Program-made: the position numbers and the translations under genes
Notes under the pieces: model-generated
The model's database searches: none
Told to the model about the DNA's origin: nothing
The model's input: only the letters and a program-made list of their open reading frames with translations
Part shown: in pieces, positions 43,150 to 52,408 of the stretch
How the letters are laid out: every line of letters begins with the position of its first letter
How positions within the stretch are numbered: position 1 is the stretch's first letter
NCBI RefSeq assembly: GCF_022808715.1
Contig: NZ_JAKZKX010000015.1
Span: 27,007-91,006 of the forward strand
DNA: 64,000 bases
Reading direction: 5' to 3'
Source: Fundidesulfovibrio agrisoli
Lineage (GTDB): Bacteria; Desulfobacterota; Desulfovibrionia; Desulfovibrionales; Desulfovibrionaceae

Positions 43150-43920
43150 CTGCCGAAGGATATCCTGCTTTGAAGCTGTGTCAACAAGTGTTTCGAATTT
43201 GCATGTTAATCAAGCTGGCAAACAGACTTTGATGCGAAAGCGTATATGCCCACGTTGAAGAGGTAAATAATTTTGCTGCCGTCGCCTGAACATTTAGGAC
43301 CATGTGTCCTCATAGCTATGATGGCATCAGGAATAAAATATGCTGCTCGTCAATAGGAATCATATGAAGGAAGTGTCACCTGGAGTTGTCTGAGAATATC
43401 CGCACTGGACGAGGATGACGAAGGGGTTCTGGTGAATATGCCTTGGCCCTTTGTCTGCTTCGTTCTGGCTCCACCAATGCGTCGACCACGTTCCCGGCCA
43501 GCTCCGATTATTCCTTTGGGTCCCAGGTTCCCACGGACTGGCCCCGCCCTTGAACTTTTCCCTGGAGCTGGGGATTGGGCTTCCCTCCAGGGCTTTCGGC
43601 CCAGAGGGGTAATGTTTGGACCAATCACCGATTTTGCTAAGCTGGTGAGCTTTCGAGATGGTGCGCATTTCTGCGGGGGTGGGAGCTATGCCCCGGAGTT
43701 GCTGCTGGTTTTGGGAGATTGGTGGTAAATGAAAAAGTCAAACCACGGGATTTTCGGCACTTGGCTGCTGAAAATGGGGTGGATGTGGGAAATGTAGGTG
43801 GAATGAGAGAGCCAAGGGACATGAAATCCGCTCAATAGAAAATTTGCAGGAACCTGCATCTCCACAAGATCCTGTAATTGCGGTTAATTGCAGGGCCATT
43901 CAAAATTTTCTAGGAAGAAA
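43150..43920. repeat. Gene-free stretch with copy B of the diverged repeat
   Basis: No convincing gene in ~770 bases. The block at ~43,430-43,640 resembles 35,960-36,200 (see there) and is again G+C-rich within AT-rich surroundings. Confidence 0.4.
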
Positions 43921-43924
43921 CAAA

Positions 43925-44980
43925 TCAGTACGTACGCTTTCTGTAATTTTTATAGCTGGATTTAAAACGAACCATGGCGCTAAAACAGTTATTCCGCAAA
44001 AGGCATGGACATTGGCCTGCCTTAACCCGCGTATTGTTTTGTCGTGCGGTGTTGTTCGCTTCGCATGACCTACATTCTTCGCTAGACGGCGGCTTAGGCT
44101 TGAATCTTTTGATTGTTTTTATGAGCTCGTCATGTTCTTTGCGTTCAGTGTTGTTAAGTTCGTCCTGGGGATATCCTTTGATATGGTCTTCGAGGTAATC
44201 GATCATATTTCTATGCTTGTTTTGGCAAGAAATAAAATGTTTATTTGTATTGTTGTAAAATTTGCGCTGGCATTTTGTCGAGCAATAAAGCCCTTTGTTT
44301 TTGCCTTTGCGACTGGCAAGGTATATGTTGCAACATGCCTCGCAATGGCTGATATTTCGAAAACCACCGTAATAAATATAATAGTTCACTAGGGCGCTGC
44401 GCGCCATGTCGGCAACAGAGTTAAAGCCGCCGCTAAAAAAATCTCTAATATCTGAGGTGTCTTCATCGTCACATGTGATGCCTGCTGTTATCAGCGTTTC
44501 ATAAAATTCTTCGTCGTGGGCGATGGTATTTGGAGTTGACCATGAGATATTGTGACTGGTGCAGCTGTGTGTGCCAATCGGTTGCGTTGTTTTAGACCCA
44601 TTTTCGTACAATAGGGTACGCTCTGTAGCTGTTTTAGTTCGGATGACGTGAAACGGGGGTGCTTGCCCTGTGGAGATGTGTCTTTGAAGTCCGCTAATGA
44701 GTTTTGAAAATTCTGAATAGGCAGTACTTGATACAGAGATTTGATACATATTGGTTTCATTTTCGTGATTTGTTTCGACCATGAATTTTATTAACTTGTT
44801 GGGTTCTTCCGTGGTGCTGTGGTCGTTGACGGTGACACTGGCAAAGTGCTTGTCTAATAACTCGGCAATTAATTTTCCAAACAAAATGACCTGTGAATTG
44901 CGATTTCCAAGAAGCTGAGTTTCTGCGAATAGCTGAAGAATTTCTTTAACAACCTTTTTAAGCTCACTTTTTTGGGCCAC
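43925..44980 (-). CDS. Hypothetical protein with C-terminal zinc-finger motif
   Basis: A 351-residue protein with GTG start behind GGAGGAGGGGG. The first two thirds are unrecognised. Residues ~230-265 contain CEACCNIYLASRKGKNKG followed by LYCSTKCQRKFYNN, a C-x2-C...C-x3-C finger like those of CGNR-type or similar nucleic-acid-binding proteins. The C-terminus holds more Cys (CRSCEANN, CPCLLRNNC). AT-rich, transferred. Might be a regulator or a defence component. Confidence 0.55.
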   Translation of the reverse strand: MAQKSELKKVVKEILQLFAETQLLGNRNSQVILFGKLIAELLDKHFASVTVNDHSTTEEPNKLIKFMVETNHENETNMYQISVSSTAYSEFSKLISGLQRHISTGQAPPFHVIRTKTATERTLLYENGSKTTQPIGTHSCTSHNISWSTPNTIAHDEEFYETLITAGITCDDEDTSDIRDFFSGGFNSVADMARSALVNYYIYYGGFRNISHCEACCNIYLASRKGKNKGLYCSTKCQRKFYNNTNKHFISCQNKHRNMIDYLEDHIKGYPQDELNNTERKEHDELIKTIKRFKPKPPSSEECRSCEANNTARQNNTRVKAGQCPCLLRNNCFSAMVRFKSSYKNYRKRTY

Positions 44981-45156
44981 GTCCCCCTCCTCCCCTTAAT
45001 TCTGTAGATAGTCTTACCAAGATATTATGTGGATGTTAAGGAGTAGTTTTGATGTTTTTTATCGTCCACATTTTTATAATATTCACTTTCAGAAAAAATC
45101 CATAGTCCCTTGGTCACGCCTTCGGATGAACCGGAGCGAAAGGGAGGACCATAGAG

Positions 45157-45798
45157 ATGAAAGGACGCGATGAGTTGGGCGATGAAAATGCTGGTGCGGC
45201 TGACGATGCTGGAGTGGACGCCATGATGAGTGTGGAGCGTGAACTGGACGGCGCGGATCAGAGTGCCATCCACCAGGAAGGCCTGGATTCGTTCCCTGAT
45301 GTGGTCGATGGCGAATCCGGTGTGGGTGCCACTGGGGTTGGCCAAGCGGCCCCGGTTCAGGCCCTCCTCGGCTTTCCCTCTGTCAACACCGAACGCGGTA
45401 AAAAGGCGCGCTGTATTACGCAGGCCGAAGCTGAACCCCTCGCGGATGTGTTGGTCGAATTTGCCCGTGAGGGGCGTTTCCCCGATGGCCTGATCCCCGT
45501 CAACGCGGGAGCGGATTACTTCGGCGTAGCGGCCAGCGTGTTCGCTCAGATCTTCAGCATGGCGGACAGACGCGGGCTCCGCGACATCCCGGGGCCGGGC
45601 ATCTTCCTGGACTACGACGACATCAAGCAGCCGAAGCCTGCAATGACCGCTTTCATTGATGCTCGCGGCATGCTGATGATTGGCAAGAGCACCCTGGAGG
45701 CCTTGAGCAATGATCCTCCCAACATCCTGAACTTCAAACGCGGCGACAGCTTCAACGTCTCCCTGCGTGGCGAAGAGATCGTCCTCAGCCGCCGCTAA
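45157..45798 (+). CDS. Protein with AbrB-like tail (family member 2)
   Basis: GGGAGGACC precedes the ATG. The 213 residues comprise an acidic, low-complexity start (to ~75), a middle helical domain (ITQAEAEPLADVLVEFAREG...GADYFGVAASVFAQIFSMAD) and a C-terminal beta module (MTAFIDARGMLMIGKSTLEA, then LNFKRGDSFNVSLRGEEIVL) resembling the tails of the proteins at 42,784 and 53,513. Function unknown. Confidence 0.55.
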   Translation: MKGRDELGDENAGAADDAGVDAMMSVERELDGADQSAIHQEGLDSFPDVVDGESGVGATGVGQAAPVQALLGFPSVNTERGKKARCITQAEAEPLADVLVEFAREGRFPDGLIPVNAGADYFGVAASVFAQIFSMADRRGLRDIPGPGIFLDYDDIKQPKPAMTAFIDARGMLMIGKSTLEALSNDPPNILNFKRGDSFNVSLRGEEIVLSRR

Positions 45799-45810
45799 AT
45801 CAAGCTCCTG

Positions 45811-45840
45811 AGGCGGGGATGGTTCCGTCTGTCCCCGCCT
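45811..45840 (+). terminator. Hairpin after the AbrB-like gene
   Basis: A perfect 9-bp stem AGGCGGGGA/TCCCCGCCT with a 12-base loop; the following T-run is poor, so this may be a processing or attenuating hairpin. Confidence 0.5.
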
Positions 45841-45912
45841 TAATGCGAGCTTTGGGCAAGGAAAGCTGAACAAGAAAGAGCGCTCTCAAGCTGGCGCACT
45901 GGAGAAGAAATA

Positions 45913-46620
45913 ATGATTGGAGCCACAAAGATTGATTGGACCGACGGCACGTGGAACCCCGTGACTGGTTGTACGAAGTTCAGTGCTGGATGTGACCACT
46001 GCTACGCGGCTAAAATGGCTCCGAGGCTTCGGGGCATGGGTCACTGGAAGTATCGTAACGGCTTCGAGGTTACTTGCCACCCGGAAGTTCTCATGAAGCC
46101 TTACAGCGACAAGAAACCGAAGAAAATATTCGTGAACTCCATGTCGGACCTGTTTCATGACGAGGTGAGCGAAGACTTCATCTGGCAGACCTTCGAGGCC
46201 ATGGGAGCGGCGAGCTGGCATAAGTTTCAGGTGCTCACAAAGCGCGCTGACAGGCTTGCGGCTATTGCTCCGAAGCTGCCGTGGCACCAGAATATTTGGA
46301 TGGGCGTGACCATTGAGAACGACAACGCGGCTTATCGCGCTGAACTCCTCAGGCAGACGCCAGCCGCTGTGAAGTTCGTTTCTCTGGAACCTCTGCTTTC
46401 ACCTCTGCCGAGCTTGGATGTTGTTGGTCTTGACTGGGTGATCGTGGGCGGTGAAACAGGCCCTGGTGCTCGTCCCATGCTCGAACCTTGGGTTCGTGAC
46501 CTCCGCGACTGCGCCGTCGGAGCTGGCGTGCCTTTCTTCTTCAAACAGTGGGGAGGTCCCAACAACAAGACTCGCGGCAAGCTCGTCCAGGGCCGTCGCT
46601 GGACGCAGTTTCCGGCATAG
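45913..46620 (+). CDS. DUF5131 (phage Gp37/Gp68) family protein
   Basis: The 235-residue protein matches the phage Gp37/Gp68 family: start TKIDWTDGTWNPVTGCTKFS, then GCDHCYAAKMAPRL (cysteine cluster resembling radical SAM CxxxCxxC spacing), IFVNSMSDLFHDEV, and VIVGGETGPGARPM. Members occur in phages and islands. A role in nucleic acid modification has been suggested by their cysteine cluster, but is not established. A terminator follows. Confidence 0.85.
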   Translation: MIGATKIDWTDGTWNPVTGCTKFSAGCDHCYAAKMAPRLRGMGHWKYRNGFEVTCHPEVLMKPYSDKKPKKIFVNSMSDLFHDEVSEDFIWQTFEAMGAASWHKFQVLTKRADRLAAIAPKLPWHQNIWMGVTIENDNAAYRAELLRQTPAAVKFVSLEPLLSPLPSLDVVGLDWVIVGGETGPGARPMLEPWVRDLRDCAVGAGVPFFFKQWGGPNNKTRGKLVQGRRWTQFPA

Positions 46621-46643
46621 CCGACGAGGCGCATTCCAGGGGT

Positions 46644-46675
46644 AAGGGCGGGGTCGAAAGGCCTTGCCCTTTTTC
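46644..46675 (+). terminator. Terminator after the DUF5131 gene
   Basis: AAGGGC/GCCCTT stem with inner GGG/CC pairs, followed by TTTTTC. The next 540 bases (46,676-47,216) are G+C-rich, carry no supported gene and no recognised RNA. Confidence 0.7.
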
Positions 46676-47216
46676 ATACGTTTCCGCATGGCCGCGCGGC
46701 GCGGTGCCCCCCCGACGAGCATGTCCCTGCCCTGCATCAGTGACACAGCCCCTCTTGGTGTCGGCCGCCTCGCCGTCCTGGCCGGCCATGATGTCCGCCT
46801 ACAGCCCCAGCGGGCACGGCCTTCTCCTGGTTCGAGGGTTATGCTCCCCCCGCGTCCTCCTGAGGTCTCCTCGTGAGCGGCCAGGGACCCTCAGGCACTC
46901 CCCCCCCATGCGCCGTCCAGTCAGCGCTGTAGGATCAATACACCCATGCTGCTTTGCGGCTCTTCATCGGGATACATCAAGGGCATTCAACATCCACGTC
47001 ATCATGCACTCGTCACTTTTCCTCGGAGACATTTTATAAGGATATAAGCCCGGTGACCTGTCCTCGCGAGACCGCCTTCGGCTTCGTCGGTGACAGACCA
47101 TGTGCCGGAAATCGCCAGCAATTTTGTAGAGTTAGGCAAGAAGTTCGCGAGGTCGGATATTTTCTGTAACACTCTAAATTTATGACATAAATTATTTGTA
47201 TGAAGGGGGATTGACT

Positions 47217-48017
47217 ATGTATGCGGTTGAAAAGTGGCATGAAGAGTTGGATGAATTAGTGCGTCAAATTATAAACACAGAAACAAGCATCATATCGTTG
47301 CTGGCAAATGAAGATGAGCGGCAAGCAGAATTAAGGCTTGCTAGCGGAAGATTGCTGCTGAAAGCAAAAGAGCTGGTTAGGTCGAGGGGCATGAAATGGG
47401 AGATAGAGGTTGTCAATTTAATGCCCAAAAAAGGCGACGGTATCTCTGCCATTGGAAAGACGTGTCGTACAGAAAGGATGAAAGTTGCAAAACTTCCTGG
47501 AGTAGAAAAGTACACGTCGCTCGGATGGTCAAAGCTTGTGAAGATTGCTGGGCTGGTTAAGCCAGTCGGCAATGACGTGGTGAATGACTTGTTCATTAAA
47601 TGCAAAGTGTCACTTGAGCAGGTTAAGGTAATGGACAGTGAAAGGTTTTCATTTATAGTCGATGTGTGCCTGACAAAGAAGTTGCTGGAAAAAAATAGAA
47701 TAATGATCAGCGCTGGACTGGTTGAAAAAGCTTTGAAGAAGGGTGTGAAGTTCGACGACAAGTTGATAAAAAAATTGTTGAAGAGTCGAAGGCCAGATAC
47801 CTCGCTCAGGGCGTTGATAGGTTTTGATACGCTTGAAATTAGATCAGATGCGCATATGAATCCAAACGCGATCACAACGCAGTTGGAAGAGATGATTGAA
47901 AAATTGATCAAGACCATGCAGTTGGCGTTATCTACCGGGGCTGTCCCGGAGCATGTTCCTGAATATTTGTACGAGGACTTGGCGCACTACAGTGGTCTTA
48001 TGTACTATAGAAAATAA
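47217..48017 (+). CDS. Hypothetical phage-like protein
   Basis: AGGGGGA precedes the ATG. The 266-residue, lysine-rich protein has an early helical part (AELRLASGRLLLKAKELVRS) weakly like the DUF3102 phage family, and no enzymatic motif. It is followed by a G+C hairpin and the TGT-like gene on the same strand, so the two are probably cotranscribed. Confidence 0.5.
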   Translation: MYAVEKWHEELDELVRQIINTETSIISLLANEDERQAELRLASGRLLLKAKELVRSRGMKWEIEVVNLMPKKGDGISAIGKTCRTERMKVAKLPGVEKYTSLGWSKLVKIAGLVKPVGNDVVNDLFIKCKVSLEQVKVMDSERFSFIVDVCLTKKLLEKNRIMISAGLVEKALKKGVKFDDKLIKKLLKSRRPDTSLRALIGFDTLEIRSDAHMNPNAITTQLEEMIEKLIKTMQLALSTGAVPEHVPEYLYEDLAHYSGLMYYRK

Positions 48018-48022
48018 AACAC

Positions 48023-48043
48023 GGGGAGGGGCAATCCCTCCCC
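48023..48043 (+). terminator. Intergenic hairpin without T-run
   Basis: GGGGAGGG/CCCTCCCC with loop GCAAT, between the two genes; more likely mRNA stabilising or attenuating than a full terminator. Confidence 0.4.
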
Positions 48044-48060
48044 AGCAAGAGGTGATTAGC

Positions 48061-48936
48061 ATGAGAATATACCAATCTTCATTGACGTCTACTACACTCA
48101 GCCTCCTTGAAGAGAAAAGCCCAGGGTCTTCTGTTCACGTGCTGCGTTCGTATCTAGTTGATGGCCCGGGAACACTCCGTATATTCGCGAAAAGACATAA
48201 GAACGTAAAAAGTCTTGCACTTGACTCCGGAACATGGAGTATTAGCCAGAACACGCATAAGCATCATATATCTGGTGAAATCTACGGCGACTTCCTTGAA
48301 GACTATGCTAAAATGTTCAGTTTTTATTTTGGGTTCGACCCTGTGCATGGTGACGGCGGGACGGAAGACAGTCTAGAAAACCAATTGTATCTTGAGTCTC
48401 GTGGACTAACGCCGATCCCTGTTATCCAGAATTTGAGCTTGGAAGTTGATTACTATATCAAGAACAAAAGTAAGTATCCATTTGTTGCAATTGGATCGAC
48501 AAGAAAAAAGGCTATGTCTGACTTGGTTCGGTGCACAAATGCGTTGTATAAAGAGGGCGTCAAGGTTCATTGGTTTGGGATTGGAAGTTTGTTGAAGCTT
48601 GCCAGTGCCCCAGTCTGGTCTAGTGACTGCTCTTCATTTGCTCAATGGGTAAAAAATGGAATGCTCATTTTTTATGACATGAATGAAGACAAAGAGGTTG
48701 CACTTGCAACGCGCGAGTACTCTAAGCGTGGAAAGTTGAACAAAGACTACATTCGGACTCATCCTGTTTTTGAAGAGTACTCGGATTGGCTGTTTGATAA
48801 TCTTCGATTAAATGTGGAAGAAGTAATCTCTAATCAAGGCCTCAAGATGCTTGCGAATAGTTACTACTTTTTTGAGCTTGAGAATAAGATCAATGAAATT
48901 CATCAAAGCAAAGGTTTTGTGTTTGATGTCTATTGA
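48061..48936 (+). CDS. Phage-type tRNA-guanine-transglycosylase-like (DpdA-like) protein
   Basis: The 291-residue protein has two segments typical of the TGT/DpdA barrel: SLALDSGTWSI (the LDSG motif at 54-57, cf. the catalytic Asp of TGT) and VHWFGIGSLLKLASAP followed by SSDCSSFAQW (cf. H-x-G-x-G-x and the Asp/Ser-rich motif). Phage DpdA enzymes insert 7-deazaguanine bases in DNA. No queuosine-precursor synthesis gene lies nearby, so the host would supply the base. Start supported by AGAGGTG. Confidence 0.6.
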   Translation: MRIYQSSLTSTTLSLLEEKSPGSSVHVLRSYLVDGPGTLRIFAKRHKNVKSLALDSGTWSISQNTHKHHISGEIYGDFLEDYAKMFSFYFGFDPVHGDGGTEDSLENQLYLESRGLTPIPVIQNLSLEVDYYIKNKSKYPFVAIGSTRKKAMSDLVRCTNALYKEGVKVHWFGIGSLLKLASAPVWSSDCSSFAQWVKNGMLIFYDMNEDKEVALATREYSKRGKLNKDYIRTHPVFEEYSDWLFDNLRLNVEEVISNQGLKMLANSYYFFELENKINEIHQSKGFVFDVY

Positions 48937-48971
48937 TAAGTATTGGTGTTAATTGTAAAAGGTTTTGAATA

Positions 48972-49002
48972 GGGGCAGCCTGCACGAACAGGCTGCCTCT
49001 TT
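48972..49002 (+). terminator. Terminator after the TGT-like gene
   Basis: GGCAGCCTG/CAGGCTGCC stem with loop CACGAA, followed by TCTTT. Confidence 0.75.
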
Positions 49003-49104
49003 ACGTTAAAGCATTGCGCCACAGTCGCTCAGCCAAAAACTTACGCCAACATCCGGCATCCAAATGAACATAGATATGCGGACCACATAGCAAAGGAGGC
49101 TATT

Positions 49105-51201
49105 ATGCCAAATGAAACTGATAACTGTCACGTTCCATGCAAAATAATGGGATGTGCCCAGACGACTATCCCAGTCGTCGACATTCAAGTCCTTGCATCA
49201 GAGATATCCATCTTGTCGAAGAATCAGAAGAGCTTCTCGGTGACATTGTTGAACCGGGAAGACCTTCTGGGTAACTTGGCAATGCTTATTGGCCAAAACG
49301 AAATTGAGTTTATGAAGATCATGAAGGCCATAGAGGCCGATGGCGTAGCTAAGAGAGAAATTACTGAACTGCAGGGCGTTCTAAGGCGACTTGCTAAGAC
49401 GATGCATCAAGGCAGTTATGTACCAATTTCGAAAAGCCGCATCAAAACTATCGTTCCAAGTGCTCCGGTGAGCGACACAGCTGTCATGCCTGCTGGGTAT
49501 GTCCTGAAAGGTGACTACTCAATAATACATGAGTCTGAAAGCGACGACAAACAGAGGCACGTTTCGACGGTGCCGTTGTTCATTTCCGAAATTAAACAGG
49601 ACGAATCGTCGAGCGTAGAGTATGTGTCGTTATGTTGGCTCAAAGGTGGGAGGTGGATGTCCGTCACCGTTGAAAGGAAGATGATTGCCAAGCGAAGCAT
49701 GATCGTCGACTTGGCAAACAAAGGGCTTCCCGTGACGAGTAACAATTGCGATATGATTATCAATTACCTTTTTGCCTATGAGCATGAAAATACTGGAAAC
49801 ATCAAAAGAACAAAGGTTCAAGGCCAGCTCGGCTGGACTGACCGCATGTCTGGATTCTTATGGGGCAGAACCTTCATCACCGATGATGCCACCTCTTGTC
49901 CCATGGTAGAGTTTGTCGGACGGGAACCAGGGGATGAACAATTCGCTGATGGGTTTGTTCCGGGCGGATCACATGTGGAATGGGCTACGCTCGCCAATGA
50001 AATGCTGGATTATCCGCATGTTGCCTTCACGTTTTACGCGTCGATGTTGACCCCCCTGTTGCCGATCCTGGAGGTGAAGAACTTCACGCTGGAATTGGCA
50101 AACCGCAGCTCCACCGGAAAGTCCATCGCCCTCCAGTTTGCGGCTTCCGCTTGGGGACAGCCGGATCTTCAGTCAAACTCATTCGTGAATTCCTGGAACG
50201 TCAGTCCGACATGGCCGGGAAGGGCAGCTTCGCTTCTCAATGGTCTGCCGATGTTTATGGACGACACAAAACAGGCCAGAGTCAATGACCAGCGCCGTGA
50301 AGCTGGAAGCTTCGTCGCGGACACCATGTTCCTGATTGCTTCAGGACGGGACAGAGCCAAGGGGAACGTGAACGGAACTGATAGGGTGCCAGCCTTCAGA
50401 ACCGTTCTGCTTTCTACGGGTGAGTACCCGACTTTCGACAACAACCATGACGGTGGAATCAGAGGTCGGACTATCTCAATCTGCGGTGATCCTTTCGGAA
50501 AAGCGGATGCTTCGACAAAGTCAGTGGTTGACCGCGTCGACTGGACCACCAAGGAGCATTACGGCCATGCCGGTCCACGCCTTGTGAAGTTCATCCTGGA
50601 GCACCGTGATCAATGGAATGTTTGGAAGCAAGCCTATCGAGAAACCAACGCTCAGATGACCAGGGCTGAAGGGCTCACTTCCATTGAGATGAGGCTTGGT
50701 GAGTACTTCGCCGCTGTCGCTACTGCTATCCCGATCATCCATGCAGCTCTGCCGGAGCTTCGCAGGGACAAACAGGTGAGTGACCTCCTCAACGAGATTG
50801 GGAGTAAGGCCAGACAAGAGGCTGTTCAGGCTGACACGGCCACTCAATCGCTCCGCTCGGTCGTTGACTGGATCAGTGCAAATCTGAATCTAATGTTTAC
50901 ACCTGTTCTCGCACATCAAGGTAAACAATGGTCTGCTGGAAATTACATATGTTTTTGCGACATGGATGATAATGAGAGCTGGAGCTTCATTGGGTTGGAA
51001 GCGTCAGCATTGAAAGAGCATCTCCGCAGAAATGGATTCAACCCGAATGAAACGTTCAGGAACTGGAAAGCGAATGGTTGGCTCATCACTGATGCGTCAT
51101 CCAAAGGGTATCAAAAGCAAGTCGTAATTCCAGGATCGTCGTCAAATAATAAGTTCAATCGAATGAATCTCTATTGCATAACAAAAGAGTCTGTGTCCTA
51201 A
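49105..51201 (+). CDS. DUF927-domain replication-type ATPase
   Basis: AAAGGAGG precedes the ATG. The 698-residue protein has the DUF927 core at ~290-480: FTLELANRSSTGKSIALQFA (P-loop-like, STGKS), a conserved TWPGRAASLLNGLPMFMDDT segment (Walker B-like), GRDRAKGNVNG and TVLLSTGEYP. Such proteins are helicase- or primase-like and replicate plasmids and satellites. A C-terminal domain (after ~590) is winged-helix-like. This is the best candidate for the replication gene of the island. Confidence 0.8.
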   Translation: MPNETDNCHVPCKIMGCAQTTIPVVDIQVLASEISILSKNQKSFSVTLLNREDLLGNLAMLIGQNEIEFMKIMKAIEADGVAKREITELQGVLRRLAKTMHQGSYVPISKSRIKTIVPSAPVSDTAVMPAGYVLKGDYSIIHESESDDKQRHVSTVPLFISEIKQDESSSVEYVSLCWLKGGRWMSVTVERKMIAKRSMIVDLANKGLPVTSNNCDMIINYLFAYEHENTGNIKRTKVQGQLGWTDRMSGFLWGRTFITDDATSCPMVEFVGREPGDEQFADGFVPGGSHVEWATLANEMLDYPHVAFTFYASMLTPLLPILEVKNFTLELANRSSTGKSIALQFAASAWGQPDLQSNSFVNSWNVSPTWPGRAASLLNGLPMFMDDTKQARVNDQRREAGSFVADTMFLIASGRDRAKGNVNGTDRVPAFRTVLLSTGEYPTFDNNHDGGIRGRTISICGDPFGKADASTKSVVDRVDWTTKEHYGHAGPRLVKFILEHRDQWNVWKQAYRETNAQMTRAEGLTSIEMRLGEYFAAVATAIPIIHAALPELRRDKQVSDLLNEIGSKARQEAVQADTATQSLRSVVDWISANLNLMFTPVLAHQGKQWSAGNYICFCDMDDNESWSFIGLEASALKEHLRRNGFNPNETFRNWKANGWLITDASSKGYQKQVVIPGSSSNNKFNRMNLYCITKESVS

Positions 51202-51289
51202 GTTTATTAGGTAGAATGTAGTAAGTTGCTTCATATGATTCTGGTGCATACCAAAAACTTCGCACAGATGATGCTCCGCCTTCATGCTC

Positions 51290-51404
51290 CGGTGACGCTT
51301 CTGTTTTTTGTACATCCTAAATTACTAAAAAAATAAAATATAATTATATAAAAAATATATTCCTTATATATAAAATATAAAGCCCCTGGGCAGGGGCGTC
51401 ACCG
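51290..51404. other. AT-rich tract flanked by inverted repeats: candidate replication origin
   Basis: CGGTGACGC (51290-51298) and its exact complement GCGTCACCG (51396-51404) flank ~60 bases that are almost pure A/T (51,320-51,380). A 7-bp G+C hairpin (GCCCCTG/CAGGGGC) sits at the right. It lies directly after the DUF927 gene. Iterons were not identified. Confidence 0.4.
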
Positions 51405-51503
51405 AGTAAAATTATTTTGGATTTTTAGGATGTTGAAGAGACAGCCCGTCCAAGCTGAATTGAGATGCAGTCGCTGGTGAATAACTAACCTCAGGAGGAG
51501 ACA

Positions 51504-51899
51504 ATGAGTCTTTCGACTATGCTTTGTAACTTGAGACTTGATTCTTGTGTATTTGATCCATTTAAAGTTGATGAAGGTTCAGTTCTAACCGAGGAAGGAG
51601 CAGGGCCTGCCCAGAAACAGGAATGTGCAGCCATGTCGACGACTGAAGCCGTTATTCCCGTACAATATTACTTTGAAGACGATCCTGTAACAGTGATTGA
51701 AGGAAGTTTACTCGATCCGAACGGCGAAGATTTGACGAAAGTGACTTGTATAGAGTGCAGATTCTATTCGAATGAAGAAAGCTTGCTCAGTCATGGTTCA
51801 TTTGTTTGCACGCGGAGAGGAGAATGCCTCATGTCCTGTGACGAAGCGAGGATTTGCAGCTACTTCAAACGCAAAGATGCTCATGAAAACAATGGTTGA
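51504..51899 (+). CDS. Small Cys-rich hypothetical protein
   Basis: CAGGAGGAG precedes the ATG. Of 131 residues, the last 60 contain CIECRFY, FVCTRRGECLMSCDEARICSYF: seven cysteines in a pattern able to bind zinc or an Fe-S cluster. Family not recognised; typical of phage and satellite accessory genes. Confidence 0.55.
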   Translation: MSLSTMLCNLRLDSCVFDPFKVDEGSVLTEEGAGPAQKQECAAMSTTEAVIPVQYYFEDDPVTVIEGSLLDPNGEDLTKVTCIECRFYSNEESLLSHGSFVCTRRGECLMSCDEARICSYFKRKDAHENNG

Positions 51900-51988
51900 T
51901 GCCGCCGGGATGATCACGCTCAGTTTCGGCCAGTAGCAGCTGACGCCCCTTGTTCGCAATAAACATCAAAGTTATCATCTCAAAAGTT

Positions 51989-52171
51989 TCAAGAGCAACT
52001 TGCCCCACATAAGGGTATGAACCTCATATCCTTGTTCAGTCTAAGGTGCGAACCGTCGTCGCAAATAATGATTCCAAAAGCGCCAAGTCCTAATGCCACA
52101 CTTCCTCCTAAATGGATATCTGTAACAAATTGAAACTTCTTGCCAGCTTGCACAAGTCGCACATGATTCAA
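51989..52171 (-). CDS. Possible small protein (60 aa)
   Basis: A TTG-start frame with a protein-like composition (FQFVTDIHLGGSVALGLGAF) but no ribosome site. Apart from this and the intron-like RNA, 51,900-53,512 holds no supported gene. Confidence 0.25.
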   Translation of the reverse strand: MNHVRLVQAGKKFQFVTDIHLGGSVALGLGAFGIIICDDGSHLRLNKDMRFIPLCGASCS

Positions 52172-52408
52172 AATTAAAGCGCTATGTTATGATGAAATTC
52201 ATATAGATATATTCATATACTTTAAGCAATGAAGTAATTTCGACGATTCAGGTCATGGGTGCCTTGAACGTCAACCGATCCAAGTCTCGTTGGAGTACGA
52301 GTGTCGCTTTATTTTGAACGACAAGGACAAAAAATTAACCTTACTCAAGAATAAGCATAAGTGTCGACCTCATCGAATACATATACTTGAGAAGTACCAG
52401 CCGGGTAC

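Noticed and set aside
43432..43728. A 98-codon plus-strand frame
   Set aside because: Pro/Arg-rich, no ribosome site, and it lies in the diverged noncoding repeat.
46548..47039. A 163-codon frame after the DUF5131 gene
   Set aside because: It overlaps the end of that gene in another frame and crosses its terminator; composition is not protein-like.
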